Shown: piece by piece, positions 9,473 through 17,112 of the stretch | Layout of the letters: each line of letters begins with the position of its first letter | Numbering within the stretch: position 1 is the first letter of the stretch | Assembly: GCF_900112665.1 (NCBI RefSeq) | Contig: NZ_FOMN01000004.1 | Location: forward strand, 1 to 64,000 | Length of the DNA: 64,000 nucleotides | DNA from: Lactobacillus bombicola | GTDB taxonomy: Bacteria > Bacillota > Bacilli > Lactobacillales > Lactobacillaceae | Reading direction: 5' to 3' | Program-made: the position numbers and the translations under genes | Notes under the pieces: generated by a model | Told to the model about the DNA's origin: nothing | The model's database searches: none | Seen by the model: the letters and a program-made list of their open reading frames with translations, nothing else

Positions 9473-9757
9473 TTATTGAAGATAAATTGCATTTTTTTCT
9501 GGCACAATTTGGACACCATATAAAGTAAATTTTTGCTCATTTAGTAGCACATAAAGCGGAATACTTAAGCCGTATAAATTTTTAACTAGGTAAATGACTT
9601 TGGCCTTTGTCATTGGCAATTTCCCGGGATATAACAGACCTGCGCTACTAGTAATTTTTAACTGCGTAAGTGGGTAAACCTGGTTATCAATACTAAAAAA
9701 TAATTTGGTTTGTTGATTTAAATCGGCAGTCAATTGTAATAAATCAGTTAATCTCAT
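9473..9757 (-). CDS. Hypothetical protein, about 94 residues
   Basis: I do not recognise this protein. It is short, probably soluble and beta-rich (alternating hydrophobic residues such as KLFFSIDNQVYPL and KVIYLVKNLYGLSIPLYVLL), with no motif, signal peptide or cysteine. I chose the third possible ATG, at 9757, because AGGA lies about 9 bases upstream; starts at 9766 and 9775 are possible. It is monocistronic and diverges from the hydrolase gene next door, sharing a short promoter region with it. Confidence 0.55.
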   Translation of the reverse strand: MRLTDLLQLTADLNQQTKLFFSIDNQVYPLTQLKITSSAGLLYPGKLPMTKAKVIYLVKNLYGLSIPLYVLLNEQKFTLYGVQIVPEKNAIYLQ

Positions 9758-9826
9758 AAATTTCATCCTATACAAACTAAAAATGTTATACTATTGAATA
9801 TTGTATTAAGAAAAGGTGGCTTCACA

Positions 9827-10783
9827 TTGAAACGAATAAAACACAAAAAGTTGTGGCTATCATTGAGCGCAGTTACTTTGCTGGTTTTTGTTATCTTCAT
9901 TGGAGCAGGATGCTATTTCTTCAAAATGGCATGTGTTCCTGGACCTAAGAGTTTTTTGAGTTCTTCGAGCAATAAACTCAAAAAATCTGATCCCCTATAT
10001 AAAGAAAAGCTGTGGTTTAAAAAAATTAATAAACAAAAATGGTATATTAATTCTGCTGATAATCGTTATCAGTTAGATGCTAATTATATCCCTAAGTCTG
10101 GTTCAAACAAAACCGTAATTGTTTTACCAGGTTATATGGATACTAAAGAAGACATGGGTGAGTACGATGCTCTTTTTCACGAGTTAGGCTACAATACTTT
10201 AACACCTGATCCTCGTTCACAGGGTAAGAGTGAAGGAAAGTATATTGGCTATGGTTGGCCCGAAAAAGATGATATTAAAAAATGGATTGACTTAGTTCTG
10301 GAAAAAAACGGTGCTAAGCAACAAATTGTGGTTTATGGTTTGAGTATGGGAGCAGCCACTGCAATGATGGTTAGTGGATTAAAATTACCGCACCAAGTCA
10401 GAGCCTTTATTGAAGATTGCGGCTATACCAGTGTTAAGGATGAAATTGAGCATGAGGCACAAGTTCTTTATAATATGCCAGCATTTCCGCGCTTTCCATT
10501 AGTTGAAATCTTGAGTGGTATTAATAGAATTAAGGTTGGGTATTTTATGAATGATGGCTCAAGTGTTAACCAATTACATAAAAATCAACGTCCAATGTTA
10601 TTTATTCATGGTGATCGTGATACATTTGTTCCTACTAAAATGGTTTATACTAATTACTCTGCAACTAGAGGTCCTAAAAAGTTGTGGGTAACTCCTAATT
10701 CTAAGCATGCAAAGTCTTTTGCTGATCATCCTAAGCTTTATCGGCAAAAGATTGGTGATTTTTTGTCGCGGTATGTGAAGTAA
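9827..10783 (+). CDS. Alpha/beta hydrolase, membrane-anchored
   Basis: The protein has an N-terminal basic stretch, one hydrophobic anchor (about residues 10-32 from the chosen start) and an extracellular alpha/beta hydrolase domain. The catalytic set is visible: nucleophile Ser in GLSMG, Asp in HGDRDTFVP and His in NSKHAKSF. The substrate is unknown; related lactobacillar proteins are annotated as surface esterases or cinnamoyl-ester hydrolases. The TTG at 9827 is the likely start because AAAGGTGG ends 7 bases before it, whereas the in-frame TTG at 9794 has no ribosome site. Confidence 0.83.
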   Translation: MKRIKHKKLWLSLSAVTLLVFVIFIGAGCYFFKMACVPGPKSFLSSSSNKLKKSDPLYKEKLWFKKINKQKWYINSADNRYQLDANYIPKSGSNKTVIVLPGYMDTKEDMGEYDALFHELGYNTLTPDPRSQGKSEGKYIGYGWPEKDDIKKWIDLVLEKNGAKQQIVVYGLSMGAATAMMVSGLKLPHQVRAFIEDCGYTSVKDEIEHEAQVLYNMPAFPRFPLVEILSGINRIKVGYFMNDGSSVNQLHKNQRPMLFIHGDRDTFVPTKMVYTNYSATRGPKKLWVTPNSKHAKSFADHPKLYRQKIGDFLSRYVK

Positions 10784-10913
10784 TTATTGACGGATAAAAA
10801 GAGTTGACACAGTTTGAATGATTACTAACAGGTGGACCATAAATTTTAATAATTACTAGTCTAAGGCTTGATGTTGATTTTTAATCGATATTAAGCCTTT
10901 TAGTCGGCTCAAG

Positions 10914-11212
10914 TGAAACAGCCAACCGGCCGCAAAACAATTTGCTATCAATTTAAGCTTAATTATAGCAAATATTGCATAACCTAATTTTTTCATTTGC
11001 AGTCCGCTTTGCTGGTAAAAGTTTTGAAAAACAAAATCGCTCAGGATACAGTTTTCGCTAATTTTTAGCATTAACAAGCAAATTGACAATAAATACTTTA
11101 CCTGCTGGCGGCTTCTCTAGGCCCAGTTAAAACATTAAGCAAAGTTGTTTTGCCGGCACCACTATTGGTCTGCTTCGAGGTTGCAGTTAATGCTTTCGAA
11201 TATATTTTTTTC
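10914..11212 (-). pseudogene. Shrunken relic of a YxeA/ABC-ATPase cassette
   Basis: This stretch is a collapsed copy of the minus-strand cassette at 17.1-18.2 kb. Collinear matches are: the GCCAACCG...CAAAACAATTTG element (10917-10942, like 17116-17140), the MKKLG start of the YxeA gene with the ATPase stop region (10975-11015, like 17515-17560), and about 190 bases of the ATPase 5' half covering the Walker A region (11020-11208, like 17945-18160). The middle of the ATPase and nearly all of yxeA are deleted, and the Walker A codons are damaged. The apparent 77-codon frame at 10856-11089 is an accident of the fusion. Confidence 0.78.
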
Positions 11213-11501
11213 TTGATTATGCAAAGGTCCGCGTAAAAATTATAGCCTGCCCCAGTAAAATGGCTGACAAGAGTTTAAATTAGCTTTTAAATGTATATTT
11301 GAACAAAAAAGCACACAAAAATACGACCTCCGAAATTATTTTAATTCCGAGGGTCGTATCAAAACATTGCAATCACCTTTTTTGTTTTGAATGTGAATAA
11401 AACGGGAACTAGTCTTATTTGCAACTACACGCTAAATCACTTAATAAATTTATCCTCCAAAAAGTGACATTATTCTTACCCCAAAAACATGTCCATAATC
11501 A
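11213..11501. other. Intergenic stretch with one terminator
   Basis: Apart from the hairpin at 11321-11359 I see no gene here. A plus-strand frame at 11419-11745 is the shadow of the minus-strand membrane protein and lacks a convincing ribosome site. The left part, between the cassette relic and the hairpin, has short open stretches only. Confidence 0.5.
11321..11359 (-). terminator. Terminator of the bacteriocin-like locus
   Basis: A 39-base near-palindrome (arms ATACGACC... with three weak or mismatched pairs and a TTTT loop) is followed on the minus strand by TTTTTGTG and a later T-run. It lies about 140 bases past the stop of the minus-strand membrane protein gene, and is the first good terminator for the 12036-to-11502 unit. 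Confidence 0.65.
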
Positions 11502-11777
11502 TTACCACTCAAGTATTCCTAATGCTATAAACCAAATGAGTGCAATTATGATGCCATCTGTTTGTTGTCTTTTTATTCTCACGTTTTCAGTCTCTGCCTT
11601 ATTAGCATTAATGTCTCCAATTAAACTTGCAAACAACATACTTATTTCCCAGATTATAAGACTTATAAAAGATCTCATGCTATGCTCGAGAAGTAATGCC
11701 TGTAAGGGAAAAAGAAAGAAAATACAATTTACACAAGTGGTTTGATAATTACCATATAATTTTTTAAGTAGTTTCAT
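11502..11777 (-). CDS. Small membrane protein, candidate immunity protein
   Basis: The 91-residue product has hydrophobic helices at about 17-31, 38-53 and 74-91, with a charged loop between (NANKAETENVRIKRQQTD). That topology fits small immunity-type membrane proteins, but I recognise no family. It begins 38 bases after the stop of the bacteriocin-like peptide gene on the same strand, which is the main reason to suspect immunity. The ribosome site is weak, so expression may depend on the upstream gene. It could equally be an unrelated membrane peptide. Confidence 0.45.
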   Translation of the reverse strand: MKLLKKLYGNYQTTCVNCIFFLFPLQALLLEHSMRSFISLIIWEISMLFASLIGDINANKAETENVRIKRQQTDGIIIALIWFIALGILEW

Positions 11778-11814
11778 ATAATTACCATAAAACCTTATAA
11801 ATGTTTAACGAACA

Positions 11815-12036
11815 TTAGCAAACCGCATTGCCCACAGTATGCATAAGTGTCTTATAACCATATCCGAAAACCGCACCTGCCAATGGAGAACCCAGTGCCG
11901 AACCGGCCCCCATAAAAACAGTTCCTAGGGCATCACCAGTATATTTAAAAGTATTACTGCACAACATTCTATTCTTCTTTTTTCTTAAGAGCGGATTTTC
12001 ATTTTCCCCCAAAAATAGTATATCTGCCATTTCCAT
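11815..12036 (-). CDS. Bacteriocin-like GxxxG peptide (putative)
   Basis: The 73-residue product has a charged N-terminal third and a C-terminal half rich in Gly, Ala and aromatic residues. It contains two GxxxG motifs (G45-G49 and G54-G58), GYGYK at 58-62 and a final cysteine paired with Cys26. This resembles the mature part of class II two-peptide bacteriocins. However, no double-glycine leader is visible, so it may be a degenerate precursor, a leaderless peptide or a false call. An AGG-containing ribosome site precedes the ATG. It diverges from a thioredoxin-like accessory gene, which supports a bacteriocin locus. Confidence 0.45.
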   Translation of the reverse strand: MEMADILFLGENENPLLRKKKNRMLCSNTFKYTGDALGTVFMGAGSALGSPLAGAVFGYGYKTLMHTVGNAVC

Positions 12037-12111
12037 AACTACCTAATCTTTTTGATGTAAGCTTAATTATAATATAATATTACTATACATGTATAAATAT
12101 GATTATATACA

Positions 12112-12568
12112 ATGAAGTTAAAAAAAGTAACATATTTTTTTGTTTATTTGTTAAGTTTAAGCTTTCTACGACCAACACTTGTAAATGCAGAAATGGATAC
12201 CGCATCAGTATCTTCAAATAATATAAAAGCCATTATTGATTATCAAAATAAAACTTATTCTAAATCAGTTGCTGGTTTCAAAAAAATATCTCCCCAAAAA
12301 ATATGATTATCTTTTTTGGGAAAAGAAATCTTGCCCATTCTATCGTGCATTTGTTCCTAAACTTGCTGAAATTAGTCAAAAACGTCACATAGAAATTTAT
12401 TATATTGACACAACAAACACCGATACAGTCCCCATACTTAAAAAAATGCGTAAACATTTTAAAGTAACAGGTGTACCTTGTCTTACAATGATCAAAACTT
12501 ACAAATCTTTTAAAACACTGAATCGTGCTAAGACAAGTCTTTCTAAATTTTTAACAAAGCAGTTTTAA
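12112..12568 (+). pseudogene. Bacteriocin accessory thioredoxin-like protein, frameshifted
   Basis: Two overlapping frames together give one secreted thioredoxin-fold protein. The first frame (12112-12306) encodes a signal peptide ending near VNA-E. The second continues from 12282 with YDYLFWEKKSCPFYRAFVPKL, which matches PedC/BrcD-type bacteriocin transport accessory proteins, followed by VTGVPC, where cis-proline is expected. The span is 3n+1 bases, so one extra base, most likely in the A-run near 12294-12299, breaks it. The usual CxxC is CPFY here, so the resolving cysteine is also missing. A convergent terminator follows. Loss of function is likely unless the base is a sequencing error. 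Confidence 0.7.
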
Positions 12569-12572
12569 TAAT

Positions 12573-12618
12573 AAACAGAATAAAAGTCGCTCTTAACAGA
12601 GCGACTTTTATTCTGTTT
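12573..12618. terminator. Strong bidirectional terminator
   Basis: Two perfect 20-base arms flank a TTAACA loop, with A-rich and T-rich outer flanks. It separates the accessory-protein pseudogene from the convergent minus-strand fragment gene. Confidence 0.92.
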
Positions 12619-12624
12619 AACAAT

Positions 12625-12810
12625 TTAACCCAAGATTACCTTTTCGATAAAATCACCCAAATTACCATTAAAATTTTTCCTTGGTATTTCATGCGGAGTA
12701 TCGAGATAATCATCGGTAAGATACCAACCATGGATCACATTTTTTCCATCATCGATATACATTATTGCGCCATACCGACTTTTAGCTCCCTTACTCTTGT
12801 CGTAAAACAT
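12625..12810 (-). pseudogene. Hypothetical protein, probably 5'-truncated
   Basis: The annotated frame encodes 61 residues, but the same frame stays open 60 bases further upstream (encoding NWFDWHENNLTGRYR before the ATG) without an initiation codon, then hits a stop. Upstream, AAGGAG followed by ATG at about 12886 leads only into a three-codon frame that is out of phase. This suggests a gene whose start was lost by a small deletion or frameshift. I do not recognise the family; the YIDDGKNVIHGWYL stretch looks like a folded cytosolic protein. Confidence 0.45.
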
Positions 12811-13025
12811 TCTATAACGTCCAGTTAGGTTGTTTTCATGCCAGTCAAACCAATTCCCATTAGAGCTCTGCTATATAGTTTTAATGTCGCATAAGCTCTC
12901 CTTTATTATTTAATTGATTTTACAAAAGTGATTTGTCAATCATCAAACTTCTGGATGATTTTATAAACACCATCATTGTATCTGCCTATGGCCCCATCTA
13001 TAAAGTTTAGACAGTTGTTTTACAA

Positions 13026-13283
13026 TGATAATCACCATTGTTTAAAAAGTTCCAATGTATGGCTTTACCAACGGCCAAAAAACAAAAATGAGTTAAAAAC
13101 CTATTCGAAATTTGTTCTCAATATTCATCAAATATACAAAGAGCAATATATTTCACGTTTGCTAGCAACCATTACGTCATCACTCATGGTTTTACCAAAA
13201 AGGTGCAAAAAATGCCGGCAAAGGAAATCAACAAAGCCAAGGCACTTCGTGATAATTACAAAGGAGATAATGACAATGAGTAA
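13026..13283 (+). pseudogene. HigB/Gp49-like toxin remnant
   Basis: Reading the frame that ends at the TAA at 13281-13283 gives NLFEICSQYSSNIQRAIYF, then VITHGFTKKVQKMPAKEINKAK. This is the conserved C-terminal half of HigB-type (phage Gp49-like, DUF891) RelE-superfamily toxins. The frame carries an in-frame TGA at about 13090 and stops upstream at about 13028, and no N-terminal third is recognisable, so the toxin is dead. Its stop overlaps the antitoxin ATG by 8 bases, the usual toxin-first arrangement of higBA operons. Confidence 0.72.
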
Positions 13284-13557
13284 AATTGACGACTATATTA
13301 GCAAAAGAAGCCAGGACAGTTCTGAATTTGCCCAGGCTGTGACACAGTACAATATCAACCTTGAGGTTGCAGTTCAAGTTAAGCAACTACGTGATAGTCT
13401 GGGCTTAACGCAAAGGAAATTTGCTAATCTGGTAAACAAGCCGCAATCAACAATTGCAAGAATTGAAAATGGCTCATTTAACGCTTCCACTATGTTGCTA
13501 AGCGAAATTGCTCAAGCGGTCAATAGAAAAGTAAAAATTGAATCCACGCATGCTTAA
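13276..13557 (+). CDS. HigA-type antitoxin, XRE helix-turn-helix
   Basis: The 93-residue protein has an XRE-type helix-turn-helix at about residues 30-85 (LRDSLGLTQRKFANLVNKPQ then STIARIENG), the standard HigA fold that neutralises the toxin and represses the operon. I place the start at the second ATG, 13276, eight bases after AAGGAGA; the ATG at 13270 is too close. A longer frame reaching back to 12976 runs through the toxin remnant in the wrong phase and is not the gene. With the toxin broken it is an orphan antitoxin, possibly kept as a regulator or against a related toxin elsewhere. Confidence 0.82.
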   Translation: MSKIDDYISKRSQDSSEFAQAVTQYNINLEVAVQVKQLRDSLGLTQRKFANLVNKPQSTIARIENGSFNASTMLLSEIAQAVNRKVKIESTHA

Positions 13558-13874
13558 TTTTATATTGAATCTAAAGGAAAAAGTAAATTTATAGCTTTTT
13601 CTACTATCTCTTAAAGCAGTTAGTTCAATAGAGCCCACCCTATTATTCATATTAAAATTTGTGCTATACCTATTTTGGTTACAGTTCATTAGTAAAAAGT
13701 AAAGTAGACCAATTGTTCTGTGACAAAATGTCGGAGGCAAATAATAAGCGTCTAATATCAAACAAATAAAATTATAAAAACATGTGTAAAAAATAAATAG
13801 CATGTTATAATTTTAACAGTAAAGCGATATCATTATGAAAAAACATAAATCATAACAGAAAGAAGGCCTATTTA
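13558..13874. other. Non-coding stretch upstream of the lclA-like pseudogene
   Basis: No credible gene is seen. The minus-strand frame at 13498-13803 overlaps the antitoxin and has no ribosome site. The stretch holds a 24-base site at 13720-13743 that recurs with 20 of 24 bases at 21689-21712, and a likely promoter for the bacteriocin cluster. Confidence 0.5.
13783..13811 (+). promoter_or_regulatory. Putative promoter of lactococcin-972-like cluster 1
   Basis: An extended -10 element TGTTATAAT (TATAAT at 13806-13811) lies 64 bases before the precursor ATG. The -35 region 17 bases upstream (TGTGTA) is weak, as is common with extended -10 promoters. Confidence 0.5.
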
Positions 13875-14118
13875 ATGTTAAAAAAATTAACCACAGCTCT
13901 TGCAACTAGTGATACATCAGCTCCATATGAATGGCATCACATAGATGATGGAGATTGACTGTTTGGCGTTTATGGAAACATATAAACATAGTAGTCGGAA
14001 TCATACTGCAGCGGCTAAAAATGCCAATGGCGATGGTAGACGCGATTATGCCCGTGCAGGATCAACCGCCTTTTCAAAGGTTAATGTAGCTATCAAAGGA
14101 AATAAATTTAGAGGATAA
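13875..14118 (+). pseudogene. Lactococcin 972-like bacteriocin precursor, broken
   Basis: The locus is the precursor gene of a lactococcin 972-type lipid II-binding bacteriocin. The C-terminal part reads YKHSSRNHTAAAKNANGDG, RRDYARAGSTAFSKV and then GNKFRG at the stop, matching the family pattern of a YxHxS...H block, an AG block and a final GN block. Three lesions are visible: the signal peptide is cut to MLKKLTTALATS with no hydrophobic core, a TGA replaces an expected Trp codon at about 13956, and a +1 shift lies near 13978. The span is 3n+1. AGAAGG precedes the ATG, and the 7-TM gene starts 4 bases after the stop. Confidence 0.72.
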
Positions 14119-14122
14119 TTTT

Positions 14123-16259
14123 ATGAAAAAAATATTATCATTTAGCATGATACTCTTTTTAACTTTTTCTGGAATATTGATCATAAGTTCTTCGATTAAC
14201 AGCTATTTCAACCAAGTACTGTATTATCAGCAAAAAGAGGTAGCATTACAATTACGAGACAATGCAAATTATTCAAGCTTAATTAATCAGCTTCAAAAAG
14301 CAGCAACAGGAACTACCAGTGTATCCCAGTATTTTTTTACTGGGCAAAATGACTTGATTATTTATAGTGCTAATACAAACTTACCCATCAAAAGAGGAAC
14401 CGCTTCTAGCAGTGACGTTACAAATTATAAAAAAACAGGGTCAGCGTTACTGCTTCCAAACTCGCAATACAAAGTTAAATTATATCCATTTAACAAGATA
14501 AAAAATTTGGGGTTAAATAATGTCTTTTATGTACGTGGAAATGTTGCTAAAATTACCAGAATAATGCGTCACTTTGGTATAGTTAAAATAAAATCGGAAG
14601 TTAACGAAACTGCTCCTGAAAATAATAATAGAATAAATTTTATTACACTAGCGCTTCTCACAGGAATAGTATCATTAATTTCGTTAATGTTTGTTATTAT
14701 AAAAGAACGACAAGCTGTTATATTACGAAAATTTTTTGGTTACCGACTTATTAATAATGTATATCAATCTTTTCGAAGTATATCGGTTGCAATAGTTATT
14801 GCAATAATTACTAGTGTAATATTACTAATTATTTATGCAGCCTATAACAATATGTTGATTTACTATAAAACATTTGTGTCATCATTATCAGTATTTTATG
14901 CCAGTTACTTATTTTTAATAATTTTGATTTATGGTGCTGCAAAAAGTATACAAGCAAAGTCTCAAATAACTTCATTTAACTGGGCAAGAGGTTCATTAAT
15001 GGTTACAGCTGCTAGTGCAATAGGATTTATAGTCTGCATTTTACTTGTTAGTATTAAGATTCCAGCAATTCATCAAGATTTTTTATATTATCAAAAACAA
15101 ATAAAAAGTCTTAACTCCTGGATATCGACCAAAAATATATATCAAACGAATGTAACTAATCAGTTGGATCGAACTGAAGTGACTTACGATATTAGTGCGA
15201 AAGATTTGTGGCAACGGCTTAAAAAACAACATAAAACTTTTGTTGTTTTTTTCTGATAACCTATTAGGTACTTATGGTGTAGTTAGACGTGGTTCAACTA
15301 AGCGGCTAGTTCCGTGGTACAAAATTAATTCTGATAATAAGTCAGTACAAGATTACATAATTCTTCCTTCTGGACGAGCCATTACTGCAGACATAAATTA
15401 TTTAAAACTGTCTAAAACAAAGTTAGTAAGTGGAGCCAAGATAGCTGAGTTACAACCAACACTATTTACAAAGATTTTAATAGTACCAGAAAAATATAAA
15501 AAGTTTGAATCTCGGATTCGTTCTAATTATTTATCTGAATTTCTGTTTCAATTGAATACTGATTTTAAAGATTGGCGTCATAGAGAACATACTCCAAAAT
15601 TCACCCGTAAAAATTTAAAAATAAAGATAGTTTATGCTAAAAACGGACAAAATTATTTTACTTATAATCCTAACTCTGGTGATAATTTACCATCTAATAT
15701 GGTTAGAGATCCAATCATAAGACTATTTGATAACTATCAGAATAGCCTTAGTTATGGCAACCTATTTACTTTGAATGGAGGTTTCTTCTTTTTTAATAAG
15801 CATGTTGGCCAAGCCTATGATCAAATAAAACCGCAACTTATTGAAAGTAGAATGGGAAGTACTATAAATTATGTAACCTCTATCTATACGCAAAAGGCAC
15901 AACTTGTTCAACAAACTCAAAAAGATGTAAGTATGACATTAACTCAATTGATCCTGTTTAGTGTTATTTCTTTTGTTTTGCTTTCTGTGTTAATAAGTCA
16001 ATATTATATGTTACGTGAAAGAGAAATTATAGTTAAGCGTTTAATGGGCTATCCAATTTATAAGATTATTTTTAACTTTATAATTTTTATTGTTAGTATT
16101 TTTGTAATCTCTAGTATAATTTCTGTTTATCTAGCACATGCAATAGATTGGTTAAGCCTGGTAATATCAGGGTTACTTTGTGTTGCAGCTATAGCATTAT
16201 CATTTATTATAATTATATATGATATACATAATAGAAATAGAACAATGGGGAGTGATTAG
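14123..16259 (+). pseudogene. Lactococcin 972-group 7-TM membrane protein, frameshifted
   Basis: Two frames (14123-15256 and 15195-16259) together encode one protein of about 711 residues of the bacteriocin-associated 7-TM (DUF1430) family, thought to act in immunity or export with a dedicated ATPase. The first half has an N-terminal membrane segment, an extracellular region and four helices. The second half has an extracellular region and three C-terminal helices with the REREIIVKRLMGY loop typical of MacB/FtsX-like permeases. The span is 3n+1, and removing one T from the T7 run at 15246-15252 restores FVVFSDNLLG across the joint. The ATPase starts 3 bases after its stop. Confidence 0.85.
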
Positions 16260-16262
16260 TGA

Positions 16263-16892
16263 ATGATAATTGTAAAAGAAGTATCAAAATATTATAACAG
16301 CACACCAGTATTGCAAAACATCAATTTAGAAATACCACAGGGTTCTTTTTGTAGTATTTCGGGAGAAAGTGGGGCTGGAAAAACAACATTTTTAAAAATT
16401 GTTGCCGGAATAGAAAAGCCCACTTCTGGACAGATTATTTTAGATAATACCGAATTAAGAAAAATTAGTTATCCAGATTTATGGGGAAAACGCTTCTCGT
16501 TTGTATTTCAAAATTATTTTTTGCTAGACGACAAAACTGTTAAGGATAATTTAAAGTTAGCAAAAAGAAAAATCAGTGAAGACGAAATGCTAAAAGTGTT
16601 ATCTCGTGTTGGCTTACAATCAGAATTATTAAATCAATCAGTATATAAATTAAGTGGCGGTGAAAAGCAAAGAGTGGGTATTGCGAGAGCAATTATTAAG
16701 CCGTTTGATGTACTTATTGCTGATGAACCGACAGGCAATCTTGATTACCAAAATGCTCAAGCCGTGACTAAAATTTTTAAAGATATACAATCATATAATA
16801 AAACAATTATAGTGGTTTCACATGACGATAATTTTCAAAAAGTTGCAGATCAAAAACTCTATCTTAAAGATTATAAATTAATATCTGAATGA
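16263..16892 (+). CDS. ABC transporter ATPase, lactococcin 972 group
   Basis: The 209-residue ATPase is intact: Walker A GESGAGKTT at residues 35-43, a Q-loop in FVFQNYF, signature LSGGEKQRVGIARA, Walker B LIADEPTGNLD and the H-loop VVSHDD. It pairs with the frameshifted 7-TM protein just upstream, 3 bases away, to form a bacteriocin export or self-protection transporter. Since both the precursor and the membrane partner are broken in this cluster, it may be idle or may work with the second cluster's membrane protein. GGGGAGTG precedes the ATG. Confidence 0.88.
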   Translation: MIIVKEVSKYYNSTPVLQNINLEIPQGSFCSISGESGAGKTTFLKIVAGIEKPTSGQIILDNTELRKISYPDLWGKRFSFVFQNYFLLDDKTVKDNLKLAKRKISEDEMLKVLSRVGLQSELLNQSVYKLSGGEKQRVGIARAIIKPFDVLIADEPTGNLDYQNAQAVTKIFKDIQSYNKTIIVVSHDDNFQKVADQKLYLKDYKLISE

Positions 16893-16949
16893 AACACATA
16901 TTGTTTTGCCCAATATATTGTAGAATATAAAAATAAGTATTAGGTATTT

Positions 16950-17046
16950 ATGTGGCTAAAAGAGTCTATGCCATGCGTTAGAATTAGCGCTGGCGTTTAC
17001 CTCATTTATTATTGTCTTGTTGACTTATATCGACAATCATAAGTAA
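16950..17046 (+). pseudogene. Holin-like toxin (type I) remnant
   Basis: Codons 16981-17046 read ELALAFTSFIIVLLTYIDNHK then stop. This is the single membrane helix and basic tail of the putative holin-like toxin family found as type I toxin genes in lactobacilli. The only ATGs upstream (16950, 16968) are in another frame, so the start has been separated from the body by a shift. The hairpin directly after it, with its GTTCCAACATAATTTTGACAG core, resembles the terminators usually linked to such genes. Any antisense RNA could not be identified from sequence. Confidence 0.5.
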
Positions 17047-17048
17047 AT

Positions 17049-17100
17049 AAAAAGACCGTTCCAACATAATTTTGACAGATTATATTGGGACGGCCTTTTT
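17049..17100. terminator. Bidirectional terminator hairpin
   Basis: Two 20-base arms with three imperfect pairs enclose a 12-base loop, flanked by A5 and T5. It can end the plus-strand bacteriocin cluster 1 and the minus-strand cluster 2, which converge here. Confidence 0.85.
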
Positions 17101-17112
17101 GATTAAAGCATA

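Noticed and set aside
10856-11089. 77-codon minus-strand frame
   Set aside because: It is formed by fusion of unrelated pieces of the decayed YxeA/ATPase cassette and reads the ATPase part in combination with non-coding DNA.
11419-11745. 108-codon plus-strand frame
   Set aside because: It lies opposite the small membrane protein gene, has no ribosome site and runs through the end of that gene.
12940-13010. Minus-strand open stretch ending KIIQKFDD
   Set aside because: It has a plausible protein-like composition but a stop lies upstream and there is no start; too short to call.
12976-13275. N-terminal extension of the antitoxin frame
   Set aside because: It passes through the toxin remnant in the wrong phase; the AAGGAGA at 13261 fixes the antitoxin start at 13276.
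13498-13803. 101-codon minus-strand frame
   Set aside because: It overlaps the antitoxin gene antisense and has low-complexity composition with no ribosome site.
15246-15252. Programmed frameshift in the T7 run of the 7-TM gene
   Set aside because: No slippery heptamer plus stimulator structure was evident and the second cluster's homologue is a single frame, so mutation or error is simpler.
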